Shown in pieces: positions 6,021 to 6,508 of a DNA stretch of 6,508 nucleotides. The notes below the pieces were generated by a model. The model made no database searches. It saw nothing but the letters and a program-made list of their open reading frames with translations, and had not been told where the DNA came from. Every line of letters starts with the position of its first letter. Positions within the stretch are counted from its first letter, which is position 1. A program made the translations under genes and the position numbers. Origin of the DNA: Bog-159 sp049516155 (lineage in GTDB: Bacteria > Acidobacteriota > Terriglobia > Bryobacterales > Bryobacteraceae). Location: contig JBEKTJ010000302.1 in NCBI GenBank assembly GCA_049516155.1, forward strand, positions 1-6,508. Reading direction: 5' to 3'.

Positions 6021-6030
6021 ACCCACGACC
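5279..6030 (-). pseudogene. Decayed repeat-protein gene: AT-hook-like plus C2HC finger modules
   Basis: Read on the minus strand, each array unit encodes the same module of about 50 residues: TLKVKRGRPxGPRM, then CGWGCGxxLTxxxMRAHFTxC, then PKRPAASGDVERRRG. KRGRP resembles the RGRP core of AT-hooks. The next part has the spacing C-x3-C-x11-H-x3-C of a C2HC zinc finger. The two units nearest the minus-strand 5' side (5865 and 5712 units) are in one frame. Frame is lost within the 5575 unit and again within the 5279 unit, whose lengths (137 and 152) are not multiples of three, whereas 144 and 153 are. Some modules have lost ligands: the 5431 unit has VRLGCG in place of CGWGCG, another reads AHSRYP in place of AHFTIC, and the outermost copy near 6020 lacks its first cysteines. 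No convincing start codon or upstream domain is visible. I infer a former DNA-binding repeat protein or repeated gene fragments, now non-functional. Confidence 0.5.
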
Positions 6031-6186
6031 CAGCGTGCCCCAGGATCAATTGCCGGGGACCTCCGAGCGGTATGGGTGCGGGCGATTTGGCGTGTGCGGC
6101 CGTATGCGCAGCCCGAGTGGGAGTCTGCACTTAAGCTTCGGTTTCCTCCCGCAGCGGTCCATGTTTGCTGGCGGTATGGGGATTGA
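6021..6186. other. Junction between repeat array and integrase, nothing recognised
   Basis: No gene or repeat recognised. The open frames crossing it extend from the repeat array and show no family resemblance. It ends at the in-frame stop TGA 6184-6186 that precedes the integrase frame. Confidence 0.35.
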
Positions 6187-6508
6187 CGCCGGTTAGTTAG
6201 CCAAGCCAAGACGTCATTTACCGTCGCTCACGACGCCGAGAAGAAACGCCGGCGGGAACTCGAAAGGGCCTTCAACGATGTCACCGACCGGCGCCAGGAG
6301 CGCATCCGGACAATCTCGGAGGTCGCGGCCGAGTTCCTGGGCGGCTACAAGCTGCGCAACCCGAAGTCCACCACCTTCGCGGAATACGCCATCGGACATC
6401 TGCAGCGAGTCGTGGGATCCATGATGGTTGTGGACGTCGGGGACACGGCGGTGAAGGACTACCAGACTGCGCGACTCAAGGAAAAAGCCGCCCCAAAATC
6501 GATCAACG
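6187..6508 (+). CDS. Tyrosine recombinase/integrase, N-terminal part, runs off window
   Basis: The frame is open from 6187 to the window end: AKTSFTVAHDAEKKRRRELE, ERIRTISEVAAEFL, KSTTFAEYAIGHLQRVVGSM, VVDVGDTAVKDYQTARLKEK, AAPKSIN. This is the SAM-like core-binding domain of phage-type tyrosine recombinases. The TFxEYAIGHLxRxxG, V.DV...VKDYQTARL and APKSIN segments are typical, and the catalytic R-H-R-Y domain would lie beyond 6508. These enzymes catalyse site-specific recombination for integrative elements. No ATG, GTG or TTG occurs in this frame between the stop at 6184-6186 and the domain, so the native 5' end may be missing (truncated gene) or frameshifted. An unusual start codon is possible but less likely. 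The family call is fairly confident; whether the gene is intact cannot be told. Confidence 0.75.

Noticed and set aside
5542..6186. Plus-strand open frame of 214 codons as a gene
   Set aside because: It runs antisense through the repeat array; its translation is Arg/Pro-rich without a recognisable motif, while the minus strand gives regular Cys/His modules.

Overview
The window is a patch of high-GC bacterial DNA built almost entirely from mobile-element material. No ribosomal or housekeeping gene is present, so the taxon cannot be fixed. The GC-rich codon use, the two-finger zinc protein with an IS21-type transposon, and the HNH and integrase types would suit a soil bacterium such as an Acidobacteriota member. 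That assignment is a guess.

Layout: (1) 1-122 is a minus-strand fragment of an IS701-family transposase gene, cut off exactly at the left end of the next element. (2) 123-4365 is an enlarged IS21-like element of about 4.24 kb. It is bounded by TG...CA ends carrying near-identical inverted repeats (27 of 31 bp over 128-158 versus 4360-4330). It carries four genes on the plus strand: a small two-zinc-finger protein gene (438-939, frameshifted in a T7 tract), a ParB-like partition/HTH protein (1028-1948), the DDE transposase IstA (1945-3498, overlapping the ParB gene by ATGA) and the AAA+ helper IstB (about 3458-4251, frameshifted by an apparent 4-bp loss). (3) 4366-4830 is an HNH endonuclease gene that has lost its 5' end at the right end of the IS21-like element. 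(4) 4892-5209 is a small intact hypothetical gene. (5) 5279-6020 is a degenerate tandem array of five units of about 137-153 bp. Read on the minus strand, each unit spells an AT-hook-like KRGRP segment plus a C-x3-C-x11-H-x3-C zinc-finger-like motif, broken by frameshifts. (6) 6187-6508 is the N-terminal (core-binding) part of a tyrosine recombinase that runs off the window and has no visible start codon.

How the parts relate: IstA (strand transfer) and IstB (ATP-dependent target selection) are the standard IS21 pair. The ParB-like and zinc-finger genes lie upstream inside the same inverted repeats, and the ParB gene is translationally coupled to istA. They are therefore best seen as part of the element rather than host genes. 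Both istB and the zinc-finger gene are broken, so this copy is probably not autonomous. The two flanks of the element do not belong to one gene and show no target-site duplication, which points to a deletion or recombination after insertion.
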